DNA of 64,000 bases, from assembly GCA_031460455.1 (NCBI GenBank), contig JAVKTQ010000014.1, forward strand, positions 41,312-105,311, written 5' to 3'. Position 1 is the stretch's first letter. Each line of letters opens with the position of its first letter. The DNA is from Sporomusaceae bacterium (GTDB taxonomy: Bacteria; Bacillota; Negativicutes; Sporomusales; UBA7701). The notes below the pieces were generated by a model that was not told the DNA's origin, made no database searches, and was given only the letters and a program-made list of their open reading frames with translations. This document shows, piece after piece, positions 1 through 8,647 of this stretch. Both the position numbers and the translations under genes were made by a program.

Positions 1-232
1 GCGCGGCGCAATTTCCCCCGCGGATGACGGCGGCGACGGTCTGCCTGCCGAGGCGGTCGCCTCTCACCGGCAGCAGACGGAGCCGATCGGGATGACGCCG
101 GAAGTAGTCCAGCTTGCGGAAGTATTCGTAAATCGTTTCCGCAATGGTTATTTCCCCTTTGGTGCCGACGATGCTGGGGATTTTCGCGAGCCCGATGGCA
201 AGGTTTTTTATCTTCTCCCCGATTTCAGTCAC
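1..232 (-). CDS. RocB-like M20 family peptidase, N-terminal part (cut by window edge)
   Basis: The minus strand opens with a GTG at 232 preceded by GGGAG at 8 nt, and an in-frame stop lies just upstream, so this is the first possible start. The 77 visible codons read VTEIGEKIKNLAIGLAKIPS and continue with IVGTKGEITIAETIYEYF and a DYFRRHP segment. This is the typical N-terminus of the M20-type arginine-utilisation protein RocB family. The metal-binding half lies outside the window. The family call rests on the N-terminal motif only; substrate unknown. Confidence 0.7.
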   Translation of the reverse strand, partial: MTEIGEKIKNLAIGLAKIPSIVGTKGEITIAETIYEYFRKLDYFRRHPDRLRLLPVRGDRLGRQTVAAVIRGGNCAA

Positions 233-270
233 GCTGTCAACTCCCGGTCAATTTTGTATGGTTATCCGGT

Positions 271-301
271 ACAAAAAACCCCTAGTAGTAAAAACTACTA
301 G
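271..301 (-). terminator. Intrinsic terminator after the aldo/keto reductase
   Basis: An 8-bp perfect stem CTAGTAGT/ACTACTAG with an AAAA loop (282-301) is followed on the minus strand by GGGG and a run of six T. It sits between the reductase gene and the RocB-like gene. Confidence 0.75.
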
Positions 302-416
302 AGGTATGCTCAGCAAATCTATGCATCTTGGATTGTTGATGCATGTATTCTGCGTGATGACCGTTTTTCCTGCCGCGAGCCGCAGAATTATCGCGACAGG
401 CGCGGCAGGCGCCGGG

Positions 417-1565
417 TTACTCAAACAGCGCCTTGATATTTTTCAATTCTTTACGAATTTCCAGTCCCTGCGGACAATGGCTTTCGCATTTGCCGCACTC
501 CACGCATTTGGAGGCGGGGGCGGCAAAATTCGTTATGATCCCATACCGTTGTTTGGCTTCGGGAGTGCCGTCAAAAACGTAGTAATCGTTGTATATCGCC
601 AAACAGGTAGGAATATGGATCCCGGCCGGACACGGCAGGCAATAGCCGCATGCGGTGCAATTGACCTTTATTCTTTCTGTAAATAGCTGTTTGACTTCAC
701 CGACCAGCGCAATTTCTTGCGCCGTCAGAGAGTTCGCCGCGGCTTGCCGGGCCACTCTTATGTTTTCGGCAACCTGCTCGATGGTAGTCATCCCGCTCAA
801 TACCACGGAAACTTCCGGGTGGTTCAATACCCAACTGAGAGCCCATTCCGCCGGTGTTCTTTTGACTTCGGCGCGGTCGAAAACAGCCTGCGCAGCCGCG
901 GGCAGCCTGACCAGATTGCCGCCTCTCAGGGGCTCCATGATGGCGACGCCCAACCCTTTTCGGGCCGCGTACTCCAGTCCTTCTCTGCCGGCCTGATAGT
1001 TTTCGTCCAGATAATTGTACTGGATTTGACAGAAAGACCAATCGTAATAGTCGACAATTTCCTTGAACAGCCCGACCTGATCGTGGAAGGAAAATCCGGC
1101 ATATCTGATTCTCCCGTCTTTAATCGCCTGCCCCAAGAATTCGTCAATGCCGGCGGCTTTTAGTATTGGCCAGACCCCTTTATTCAGATTATGTACCAGG
1201 TAAAAGTCGATTACATCCGTTTCCAGGCGCGCCAGCTGTTCATCCAGGTACCGGTCCATATCGGCTCTGGTTTTCACCAGCCAGCTCGGCAGTTTCGTGG
1301 CGACGTTGACTTTCTGCCGGTAGCCGTCTTTCAGCGCTTTGGCGACAAAAAGTTCGCTGGCCCCGCCCTGGGTAAAGCCTGTGCCGTGGTACGGATATGC
1401 GGTGTCGACATAGTTTACGCCGGCATCGATGGCATATCGGAGCATGCCGAGCGCCTTGTCCTCGTCGATGTTGGTCGGGTCGTTGCCGATAACCGGCAGC
1501 CTCATGCAGCCGAACCCCAAGGCAGAAACCATTTCGTTGGTTTTCCCGTATTTTCTGTATAGCAA
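417..1565 (-). CDS. Aldo/keto reductase with C-terminal 2x[4Fe-4S] ferredoxin domain
   Basis: A 382-residue oxidoreductase. Residues 1-290 form the aldo/keto reductase barrel with the catalytic set D54, Y57, K91 and H125. The C-terminal 80 residues carry two clusters of four cysteines (C303/306/309/312 and C354/357/360/364) that should bind two [4Fe-4S] clusters. This fused architecture is common in anaerobes and probably links NAD(P)H-type or ferredoxin electrons to carbonyl reduction. The start is a TTG with GAGGAG upstream. Natural substrate unknown. A terminator follows. Confidence 0.9.
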   Translation of the reverse strand: MLYRKYGKTNEMVSALGFGCMRLPVIGNDPTNIDEDKALGMLRYAIDAGVNYVDTAYPYHGTGFTQGGASELFVAKALKDGYRQKVNVATKLPSWLVKTRADMDRYLDEQLARLETDVIDFYLVHNLNKGVWPILKAAGIDEFLGQAIKDGRIRYAGFSFHDQVGLFKEIVDYYDWSFCQIQYNYLDENYQAGREGLEYAARKGLGVAIMEPLRGGNLVRLPAAAQAVFDRAEVKRTPAEWALSWVLNHPEVSVVLSGMTTIEQVAENIRVARQAAANSLTAQEIALVGEVKQLFTERIKVNCTACGYCLPCPAGIHIPTCLAIYNDYYVFDGTPEAKQRYGIITNFAAPASKCVECGKCESHCPQGLEIRKELKNIKALFE

Positions 1566-1638
1566 TTTAATCTCTCCTCTATTTAACTCTTTTGTTCAAT
1601 TCCGGTTCCGGAATTTTTATCATCCGGCAAAACTCCGC

Positions 1639-2307
1639 TTACGCCCCACCGAACGCGCCGATGTCCTTACTCTCAATGATCGGGGTGGGAGCGCCTTCCT
1701 TCGCTACTTTGATCATTGCCCGCCCCAATATTTCCGTCGTTGTGACATACTGCGGAAAAAGCGTCTTCCATACAGGATCGAGAATACCCAAGCCGATATA
1801 CAGCACCCGGTATAACTTCGTTTTCGAGACGATTCCATGGCGCGGCTGGATGTATGCCGGGCGAAACATATAGGCGGCCTTGAACGGCATGCTCAGCAGC
1901 GCATTTTCCGTTTTGCCCTTCACTCTCGCCCACATGACGCGTCCCTGTTCGGTGCTGTCGGTACCTGATCCCGATACATAGATGAAAGTCATATTAGGGT
2001 TAAGTTTAACCAGGGTCTGCGCCACCGCCAGCGTGAGACTATAGGTCACCCGCCGATATTCCTCTTCCTTCATGCCTACCGAACTTACGCCGAGGCAGAA
2101 AAAGCACACGTCATAGCCCGGTAGACTACCCTCGATCGCAGGCAAGTTCTGCAAGTCTTTGTGCACGATCTCCTGCAGCTTTTCATTCCGGAGACCGGTC
2201 GCACTGCGCCCGACCGCAAGAACGGCTTCAACTTGGGAATCAAGCAGGCACTCCCGCAGGACACCTCTGCCGACCATCCCCGTTGCTCCGAAAATAACGA
2301 CCTTCAT
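1639..2307 (-). CDS. NAD(P)-binding oxidoreductase (atypical SDR / NmrA-like)
   Basis: A 222-residue Rossmann protein that opens MKVVIFGATGMVGRGV, with the GATGMVGRG dinucleotide motif at residues 7-15. A YVSGSGTDSTE segment takes the place of the usual catalytic region, as in extended/atypical SDR proteins that act on sugar-like or quinone-like groups. An ATG six codons upstream would swallow the AGGAGG site, so the internal ATG at 2307 is the better start. It lies 73 nt after an ArsR regulator gene on the same strand and may be controlled with it. Confidence 0.8.
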   Translation of the reverse strand: MKVVIFGATGMVGRGVLRECLLDSQVEAVLAVGRSATGLRNEKLQEIVHKDLQNLPAIEGSLPGYDVCFFCLGVSSVGMKEEEYRRVTYSLTLAVAQTLVKLNPNMTFIYVSGSGTDSTEQGRVMWARVKGKTENALLSMPFKAAYMFRPAYIQPRHGIVSKTKLYRVLYIGLGILDPVWKTLFPQYVTTTEILGRAMIKVAKEGAPTPIIESKDIGAFGGA

Positions 2308-2380
2308 GGAATCCCTCCTCGACATATTTCAACACTTTTATAACTATCGAATCTTTAGGCGATTTAAAAAGCAGTCTGGA

Positions 2381-2677
2381 TTATTTATGCTGCAGTGCCA
2401 ACAGTTGACTAACTTCTTCAACCAGTTCTTCGTTTACCTTACAGATTAAATATTTGCCTTTCTTTTCCGTACTGATCAAGTCGGCATTGGCCAGCTCCTT
2501 GATATGGTGGGAAATGGTCGGAGCGCCGATCTTCAAAGAGTCGATGATATCGGTGACAAAGCATTCGCAGCCGGTTTCAAAGCTGGCTTCGTGCGCCTTG
2601 GCGATTTTTAAGTATAGTTCCAGTCTGTTCGGATGCGAGAGAGCCTTGAATACCTTTGCCATTCTTTTTGTATCCAT
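2381..2677 (-). CDS. ArsR-family winged-helix repressor
   Basis: A 98-residue winged-helix protein. It has the FKALSHPNRLELYL first helix, a recognition helix around GAPTISHHIKELANADL (about residues 51-67), and a wing. One CEC pair near residues 38-40 (C38, C40) could be a metal- or thiol-sensing site, but this is not the classic ELCVCD motif. It has its own consensus promoter with a perfect TTCGA inverted repeat over the start site, which suggests autorepression. The downstream NAD(P)-binding gene is the obvious partner in the transcription unit. Confidence 0.88.
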   Translation of the reverse strand: MDTKRMAKVFKALSHPNRLELYLKIAKAHEASFETGCECFVTDIIDSLKIGAPTISHHIKELANADLISTEKKGKYLICKVNEELVEEVSQLLALQHK

Positions 2678-2708
2678 TTTTGCACCCTCTATTTTCGTTA
2701 TATCATAT

Positions 2709-2756
2709 TTCGATAATCGTCGAATTGATTTTAGCCTATTTTGATACCTTTGTCAA
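2709..2756 (-). promoter_or_regulatory. Promoter and operator of the arsR-like gene
   Basis: On the minus strand TTGACA (2756-2751) and TAAAAT (2733-2728) are separated by exactly 17 nt. Just downstream is the inverted repeat TTCGA-n6-TCGAA (2709-2724), which overlaps the expected transcription start. A repressor bound there would block initiation. Confidence 0.7.
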
Positions 2757-2795
2757 TATACACAGCCGGTAATGGCGTTAGCTCAAAATACCATA

Positions 2796-3914
2796 TTATA
2801 AAAACCGCTTGGCCAGCTTCAGCATATGACCCTCTTCCAAATACACGGCGTCTGCCGGACAATGCTCCTGGCAGCAGTAGCAGCGGATGCATTTGTCGTA
2901 GTCGATGCGGACTTTGTCGTTGACGACGGTCATGGCACCTGGCGGGCAGTGGGCGGCGCAGCGGCCGCAGCCGATGCAGGTATCGCCGATCTCGGGCCGG
3001 GCGGTGAGTTGGCTGCGGCCGAGCTCGGCGGCCCAGCCGGGGATGCGGTCGGCGAGGGTCAGCATGCTGCGGGGCGGGACGAATTTCCGCCTTACGCCGC
3101 TGGCGCTGCCGATAAGCTCGATGCCGGCGAGGGGCGGCGTGAGGCCGCGTTCGAGGGCGAGGGCGACGAGCGGCAGGCGCGCCGGATCGAAGCCCATGAT
3201 TTCGGCCATGACGAGGTCGACGGCGAAGCAGTCGGCCCCGGCCAGAATAACCCCGGCGTTAACCGGGCGGCCGTTGCGCGGGCCATTGCCTTCCATGCCG
3301 ACAATGCCGTCAATGATCGACAGGGCGGGCTTTACTAAGCTTGCCAGGTCGATGAGCATGGCGGCGAATTCGGGCCGGGCCTGCATGCGCAGATGGAACT
3401 GGGCTTTGCGCATGCCGACGATGAAGCCAAACATGTTCTTGGCCGCGCCGGTAATGCCCATGAAGGTGTGGGTTTTCATCTTGGCGAGGGAGATGACTTT
3501 GTCGGCCGCGGCGAAAGGGGTGGCGAGGGCGAATTTCTGGACGGTGGCGCCGGCGGGGTATGGGATGTCGACGGTGGCGTCGAAGGGGACGAGCGGGACA
3601 GCAAGCTCGCGGCAGACGGCGGCCAGCCCGCACTTTTCGGCCGCTTTGAGGGTGCCGGTGGTGCCGGGCGAGTCGCCGACGAAAGGCTTGGCGCCGCCCG
3701 CTCTGACGGCCAGGAGCAGTGCCCGCAGCACTTCGGGATGGGTGGTGACCGCCTTTTCGGGGGGCAGGCCTTCGAGCATGTTCGGTTTGACAAGCACCTT
3801 GTCGCCGGGGGCGACGAAGCGTTCTATGCCGCCGATAAGGCCAAGCGCTTCATTCAGTCCCCGCTCTACTTCTTCGTAGGTATAGCTATCAACCTTTACC
3901 GCTGCGACTTTCAT
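2796..3914 (-). CDS. DUF362 domain protein with 2x[4Fe-4S] ferredoxin tail
   Basis: A 372-residue protein. The first 300 residues are a DUF362 domain (GDKVLVKPNMLEG near 38, THPEVLRALLLAV near 58, GDSPGTTGTLKA near 100). Residues 313-352 hold two Cys motifs (CxxCxxCxxxC type) for two [4Fe-4S] clusters. Such proteins are abundant in anaerobes and have no settled function; an electron-transfer or cluster-related role is inferred. ATG start with a GGGGTG site. A second DUF362 gene start, truncated to 24 codons, lies at 8760-8834, on the far side of the glycosyltransferase island. Confidence 0.85.
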   Translation of the reverse strand: MKVAAVKVDSYTYEEVERGLNEALGLIGGIERFVAPGDKVLVKPNMLEGLPPEKAVTTHPEVLRALLLAVRAGGAKPFVGDSPGTTGTLKAAEKCGLAAVCRELAVPLVPFDATVDIPYPAGATVQKFALATPFAAADKVISLAKMKTHTFMGITGAAKNMFGFIVGMRKAQFHLRMQARPEFAAMLIDLASLVKPALSIIDGIVGMEGNGPRNGRPVNAGVILAGADCFAVDLVMAEIMGFDPARLPLVALALERGLTPPLAGIELIGSASGVRRKFVPPRSMLTLADRIPGWAAELGRSQLTARPEIGDTCIGCGRCAAHCPPGAMTVVNDKVRIDYDKCIRCYCCQEHCPADAVYLEEGHMLKLAKRFL

Positions 3915-3991
3915 TGCAACACCCCGCTTTGCTCAGAAAAAAAGAGCAGTTGAACTATCCGTAGATGGTGGTTTATTAATGTTCAAATACA

Positions 3992-4097
3992 TTAGCTTTT
4001 ATGAAAATGGCACCAATGGCATGAACTGTAGCCTATGTTCAGGAACACCGGCTTGTCCTCGTCTTTGGCCTTGGCAAAGGCTGCGTCCCCCAGGGGT
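3992..4097 (-). pseudogene. Decayed fragment of a thioredoxin-domain protein (DUF255/YyaL-like)
   Basis: On the minus strand one frame reads [20 protein letters not shown] followed by [12 protein letters not shown] and a stop. This matches the conserved block of the YyaL/SPATA20 family (WGEEAFAKAK.EDKP.FLSIGYSTCHWCH). The preceding YPWG element is present but in another frame, so this is a frameshifted relic. There is no start and only about 35 codons. The rest of 3915-4378 shows nothing I can interpret. Confidence 0.7.
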
Positions 4098-4378
4098 ACG
4101 AGGCACAGGTGTATGAACGTGGCAAATTCACCTTATTATGCGATTAATTTGTTCTGAAAGTGCGGACAGAATATAATTCCAAACGCCTGCCCATAGTTTA
4201 TAATCATTTGCGGTTATTGTGACTATTCGGCAGGACTCATCATGTTATGTTGAGTTCAAGCAGATAAACGCTGACGATAGCGGGTCTGGAACAGCCATAG
4301 CTAAGTAGCAGTTTCGGCTTTTCACGCATACAGTATAGTACACTTTCCAACCTATTTGTTAGAGGAGGTACATATTTT

Positions 4379-4726
4379 GTGAGCTTTTTTTTAGAGATAT
4401 GCAATCGGGCATTCATCAAGGAACTATCATGCGGACTAAACACCAATGTACTATTGTTCAGCGCGGATGGCTTTACTTATTTTGGCAACTTGCAGGAAAT
4501 CGAAGACTGCCGTATCGCCCTTCTCACCCCGGCCGCATCGTCGGAATCAAATAGCGTGGAAATTCTTACTCCGGGCGGAGAACTTGTCAATGAAGTTGTC
4601 GCCCGTGTTGATCTATGCTCCATAGTTGCCAAAAGTATCGGGATCACCCATGACCCTATTTATCATCCCGGACCCATGCGGCTCCTCATGCTCCTGAATC
4701 GTCGCCGTAAAGAGACGATTCTGTAG
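4379..4726 (+). CDS. Hypothetical protein, first gene of the glycosyltransferase island
   Basis: A 115-residue protein with a GTG start 10 nt after GGAGG. I do not recognise the family. No signal peptide or membrane segment is visible. The core (about residues 15-85) alternates hydrophobic and polar residues around NVLLFSADGFTYFGNL, IEDCRIALLTP, a polar linker, VEILTPGG and VARVDLCSIVAKSIGI. That pattern suggests a small beta barrel, perhaps Sm-like, but this is a pattern guess. It is co-directional with the three glycosyltransferase genes downstream and shares their lower GC content. Confidence 0.6.
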   Translation: MSFFLEICNRAFIKELSCGLNTNVLLFSADGFTYFGNLQEIEDCRIALLTPAASSESNSVEILTPGGELVNEVVARVDLCSIVAKSIGITHDPIYHPGPMRLLMLLNRRRKETIL

Positions 4727-4786
4727 AGACATACAAAGGCAGAAATGAGATAGTTGTGCCTCCGTCGAAACCGAGACGGGGAATAA

Positions 4787-6559
4787 GTGGTGTGGGCCAG
4801 TTCCACGGAGGGGGTGACTCACATTCCAGCCCAAAAACCCGGCGTGTGTATCCTGTTTCACGAAAAAATGCCCCAAACGATCGAGTGCATCAAAAGCTTT
4901 CTGAGTTCGGGAGTCAATATCTATGTGCTGAATAATAATTCATCGGAGAGCGCCTGCCGGGACCTGAGATTATTTTGTCGCAACCACCCCAATATCCAGA
5001 TATTCGAGTCGCCGTCAAACTTAGGGGTGGGGGTCGGGCGAAACGCCCTGATTCAAAATACTCGGGAACCATGGCTTTTTTTTGTCGATAACGATATCCG
5101 GATTTACACTGCGGATTGGCTGGAGGTTTTACAAAACCATGTTGTAGCATATCCGGAAATCGAGGCGTTCGTCCCTCGTTTATTTAATGTCCACGATAAA
5201 CGCTACGTGCCACACCTGTCTATGGGGGTTGAAGATGGCCATGTTAAAACACACATAGCGGAAACGGCAGCGTCGAATATGTTCCCCGGCGGGGCCGCAA
5301 TAGTGAGCAGGCGGCTGTTTGACCGGCTGGGGCTTTATGACCGCGAAATAAAGGTTGGCTTAGAGGACTGGGAATTGGCGTTAAGGGCCCTTCTGTCGGG
5401 GAACCCGGTAAGAACTCGGAGCGTAGAGGATATATTGCTGGTCCACGATCATCGCCAGGTCCAGGATGAGGAAACAAAAAAGGCGGTTCTTACGCGGTAC
5501 GATGAGCAGATTATCGAAATTTCATACCAAAGATTGATCAAGAAGCATGGGGTGAGCTGGGATCACGATTATCGGCCCTGGCTTAGAGAGCAGCTACGAC
5601 TGATGGTAGCGCCGTCGGCCGCCGAATCACGATTCTCCTTAGGGGGTAGGTCCTGGAAAGCGCGCCGCCAGCCCACCAGTTGTTATCTTCATGCACTGAA
5701 TACCGAGCATCCGGAACGAGGCGATTGCGGGGAAAAATTCGTCGGCGGCAGACCTGCCGACGGGATGGCGAAGTCAATTGTTGCGAGAATCCTTGAGTTA
5801 TACCCCCATCTCCGTACGTTTCATGTTATGGGAGAACCCGACCCGCTACTTTTCCCACGGATAACTGAGCTCGTAGATTACGTTAAATCCTTGCACAAAA
5901 CTATCGGGATTAATACGAACGGAGCTTATGGGGATAAACTGCTTTCCCTGCGTTACGAGCCAGACTATATTTCGTTTCGCTTATATGGATGGAATGCAGG
6001 CAGCACTTTGGCAGCATGCGGCTCAGACATCTTCACGCCCATGGTGCAAAATTATCGGCAGCTTAAAGAAAAGTACAACAATCTGGGGTTTTGTTACACG
6101 GTGTCCAAGAATAATTATCAGGACTTGGGTAAAATACTCGATCTGTGCGATGATCTGCAGCCGACGTTCCTGCGTATCGCTAATTATCTGCCGGACGATC
6201 TCCGTCCGGAACAGGTAGAAAAAATAATTACTGTAAATGATCGCTCGATTATCGGGGATATCGAAAGAGTAATAGGTAGTCGTCCCTATATCGTTACTCC
6301 CCCGAGTTACCTAAGATTTGGCCGTCCATCGGCGGGCGGGAGGCCAATCTGTAAATCGTACAAGAAAGTTATTAGCATTGACGCGGCCGGAAACGTCGGT
6401 GGCTGCATCGGTCCGGTTTTGCCGCGCTTTTGTGCCGGAAATATATTTAGCGCTGATGATCCAAATAATACGCCGGAAATGCGTAGGCTCAGAAATCTGG
6501 CGGTCAATGGATTGTACCCTCATCCCGAATGTCTGTACTGCACGAACAAGTTGGTCTGA
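4787..6559 (+). CDS. GT2 glycosyltransferase fused to a radical-SAM-like domain with SPASM-like tail
   Basis: A 590-residue two-part protein. Residues 18-230 are a GT-A glycosyltransferase: NNNSSE at 50-54, NLGVGVGRN near 79-86, the DND metal motif at 101-103, and the GLEDWELALRA acceptor helix at 191-201. Residues 330-500 resemble a radical SAM barrel (MGEP at 348-351, NTNG at 376-379). The C-terminus has C522, C540, C549 and C582xxC585, like a SPASM cluster domain. The canonical CxxxCxxC cluster loop is missing; only C299 and C314 lie where it should be. GTG start after GGGGAA. No known function fits the fusion; the two halves may act on the same peptide or glycan. Confidence 0.75.
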   Translation: MVWASSTEGVTHIPAQKPGVCILFHEKMPQTIECIKSFLSSGVNIYVLNNNSSESACRDLRLFCRNHPNIQIFESPSNLGVGVGRNALIQNTREPWLFFVDNDIRIYTADWLEVLQNHVVAYPEIEAFVPRLFNVHDKRYVPHLSMGVEDGHVKTHIAETAASNMFPGGAAIVSRRLFDRLGLYDREIKVGLEDWELALRALLSGNPVRTRSVEDILLVHDHRQVQDEETKKAVLTRYDEQIIEISYQRLIKKHGVSWDHDYRPWLREQLRLMVAPSAAESRFSLGGRSWKARRQPTSCYLHALNTEHPERGDCGEKFVGGRPADGMAKSIVARILELYPHLRTFHVMGEPDPLLFPRITELVDYVKSLHKTIGINTNGAYGDKLLSLRYEPDYISFRLYGWNAGSTLAACGSDIFTPMVQNYRQLKEKYNNLGFCYTVSKNNYQDLGKILDLCDDLQPTFLRIANYLPDDLRPEQVEKIITVNDRSIIGDIERVIGSRPYIVTPPSYLRFGRPSAGGRPICKSYKKVISIDAAGNVGGCIGPVLPRFCAGNIFSADDPNNTPEMRRLRNLAVNGLYPHPECLYCTNKLV

Positions 6560-6588
6560 TATCGTCCTTCCTTGGGAGGATTCTTCCG

Positions 6589-7536
6589 ATGAAAAAGCCC
6601 CGTCGCAGCCGCCTCATCCCCGGTATCCGCAAGACCGATTATCTGTTTGAGCCTAATCACTATTTTCTGTCAAAAGATTCATCCGCTGAAGATGGCCCTA
6701 ATATCGGGACGCTTGGCAAGAATCTAACAATCACCTTTCTGTCTTTAAATCGTTCGGCATTATCCGCCAGACTACTGGCGTCGATTGTCAAACACATCCC
6801 TCGGTTTGCCGGTGAAATCCTGATCGTCGATAATGGGTCGGCAGCCAAGGAGCTCATCCAGCTACAGGAAGCATGTAAAAGCTTCCCCTTTCGCTGGCGG
6901 ATCGTGGAGCTGGAAAAAAACCATGGCGTCGGGGGTGGACGCAATCGCACCATCCCCTATGTTAATACTGACTGGATCATGTTTCTCGACAACGACATAT
7001 ATTTCATCGATGATCCGCTGCAAGCCATACAGACCGATATCGCTTTGCTCGGCTGCCACTTCTTGAATCTGCCGCTGCTCGATAAAGACGGTACCGTAAC
7101 TGCGATAGGGGGACATTTTTACATCTGGCCCCAAGATGACAAATATCATACAATATGCAAAAGCGCCTGGATACCGCAACAGCAAAACAGTTTCTCCGGT
7201 CAGTGTTTCCTGTCCACTTTTCTCAGCGGCGGAGCGTGTGTAATAAAAAAACAGACGTTTCAACAAATCGGCGCCTATGATGAAGGAATGTTCATAGGCT
7301 ACGAGGATCTGGATTTGTCGATCCGCCTGTTCCAGGCAGGCTACAAGATCGGAAATACCGGGTGCTTTGCCTGGGTGCATGATCATTGTGAGGCAGTAGC
7401 AGAGCTGGACAGGCAATACGAAAAGCTGCGATGGTCGCTGGAAACGATCAGAGGGGCGGCCGAATATTTCGAGAAAAAGCACAAACTGGTGGTTTGGGAC
7501 GATGCGCTTATTGCCTGGATCGCCGCTAAAGAATGA
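6589..7536 (+). CDS. Glycosyltransferase family 2 protein
   Basis: A 315-residue GT-A enzyme. Visible motifs are IVDNGS, NHGVGGGRNRTIPYV, the metal-binding DND in MFLDNDIYF, and the acceptor/base helix GYEDLDLSIRLF. These parallel the N-terminal half of the preceding fusion protein, so the two are probably related. An upstream in-frame ATG at 6529 would overlap the previous gene; the ATG at 6589 has GGGAGG at 9 nt and is preferred. The stop overlaps the next start (ATGA). Donor and acceptor unknown. Confidence 0.85.
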   Translation: MKKPRRSRLIPGIRKTDYLFEPNHYFLSKDSSAEDGPNIGTLGKNLTITFLSLNRSALSARLLASIVKHIPRFAGEILIVDNGSAAKELIQLQEACKSFPFRWRIVELEKNHGVGGGRNRTIPYVNTDWIMFLDNDIYFIDDPLQAIQTDIALLGCHFLNLPLLDKDGTVTAIGGHFYIWPQDDKYHTICKSAWIPQQQNSFSGQCFLSTFLSGGACVIKKQTFQQIGAYDEGMFIGYEDLDLSIRLFQAGYKIGNTGCFAWVHDHCEAVAELDRQYEKLRWSLETIRGAAEYFEKKHKLVVWDDALIAWIAAKE

Positions 7537-8645
7537 CTTCCGGTGTAAAGGATACGAAATTAAGGCCAGGATGGTGTGCCAAGATGAAAGACCCCGGTTC
7601 GGAATGTATGGGGCAAGCGAGTCCTTCCCTTCCGAAGATTGCTTTAATCCTCGATGCGGATTATTGGGCGTTTGCCAACATCGCACGTGAGCTTTGCTGT
7701 TATTTAAGCGACCGGTTTAATTTCACGGTTTTATCTATGAGCCAAATAAAGGACATTCCACAGCTTTTATCAATGGTCAAAGATTGCCGCGTCGTACACT
7801 TTTTCTGGCGGGAAGATCTTCGGCTTATCGAGTCTCTCCTGTCCCCGGATCATAAAGCATATCCACTCGCTGCGAACGCGCTTGCCCGCCAGTTTTTTTC
7901 TACCGCGGTCTATGATCATTTATACTTGAAAAAAAGAGAGATTGCGGAAAAATTGTTTTTATTCCAAAACATTGTTGATGGCTATTACGTCTCATCAAAA
8001 CGATTATTTGAAATATACTCCCATATCGACGGTTATCCCAAGCCATCTGCCGTACTTGAAGACGGTATAGACCTGTCGCTGTTTTATCCGGTGAACTTAC
8101 AGCGGTTCCGGGGAGCCGAATCCTGCAAGATCTTGATCGGGTGGACGGGGCACAGCCGCTGGGGAGGCTTAGCGGCTCCTAGCGAAGATTTCAAGGGAGT
8201 TAATACTATTCTTCAGCCAGCAATCAGGCAACTGGTCAAGGAAGGCTTGCCTGTGGAACTGCTTATGGCCGATCGGGCGGAAAAACTGATCCCCCACCGC
8301 GAGATGGTAAATTATTATGCAAAAATTGATCTCTATGTTTGCGCCTCCAAAATAGAAGGCACGCCTAACCCGGTCTTGGAGGCGATGGCTTGCGGAGTTC
8401 CCGTGATATCTACCGATGTGGGTATTGTCCCCCAAGTATTCGGGCCAAAACAATCCGAATTTATTCTCAAGGAGCGCTCGGTTAGCTGTCTCAAGCAGGC
8501 CATCCGGCAGTTTATATCCCGTCCAGAATTATTTAAAGTACTTTCCCAAGAAAACTTAGAGCAGATAAAAAAGCAGGATTGGCGATTCAAGGCGGAGATG
8601 TTCGCGGCTTATTTCACGAGATGTTTGGAGCATGTTAAAGCATAA
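7533..8645 (+). CDS. GT4-type (GT-B) glycosyltransferase
   Basis: A 370-residue GT-B glycosyltransferase that starts at an ATG overlapping the previous stop by 4 nt. Its C-terminal half carries the family-4 nucleotide-sugar signature, a KIEGTPNPVLEAMACGVPVI run with an ISTDVGIVPQVFG segment (about residues 272-303), including the EX7E glutamate region. The N-terminal half is divergent, with a VVHFFWRED stretch. An alternative ATG lies 17 codons further in. As last gene of the island it likely adds a further sugar to whatever the two GT2 enzymes build. The gene stops 4 nt before a decayed DUF255 fragment. Confidence 0.82.
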   Translation: MTSGVKDTKLRPGWCAKMKDPGSECMGQASPSLPKIALILDADYWAFANIARELCCYLSDRFNFTVLSMSQIKDIPQLLSMVKDCRVVHFFWREDLRLIESLLSPDHKAYPLAANALARQFFSTAVYDHLYLKKREIAEKLFLFQNIVDGYYVSSKRLFEIYSHIDGYPKPSAVLEDGIDLSLFYPVNLQRFRGAESCKILIGWTGHSRWGGLAAPSEDFKGVNTILQPAIRQLVKEGLPVELLMADRAEKLIPHREMVNYYAKIDLYVCASKIEGTPNPVLEAMACGVPVISTDVGIVPQVFGPKQSEFILKERSVSCLKQAIRQFISRPELFKVLSQENLEQIKKQDWRFKAEMFAAYFTRCLEHVKA

Positions 8646-8647
8646 TT

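Noticed and set aside
321..345. ATGCATC/GATGCAT inverted repeat
   Set aside because: Short and AT-rich with a 10-nt spacer; no promoter or second copy gives it meaning.
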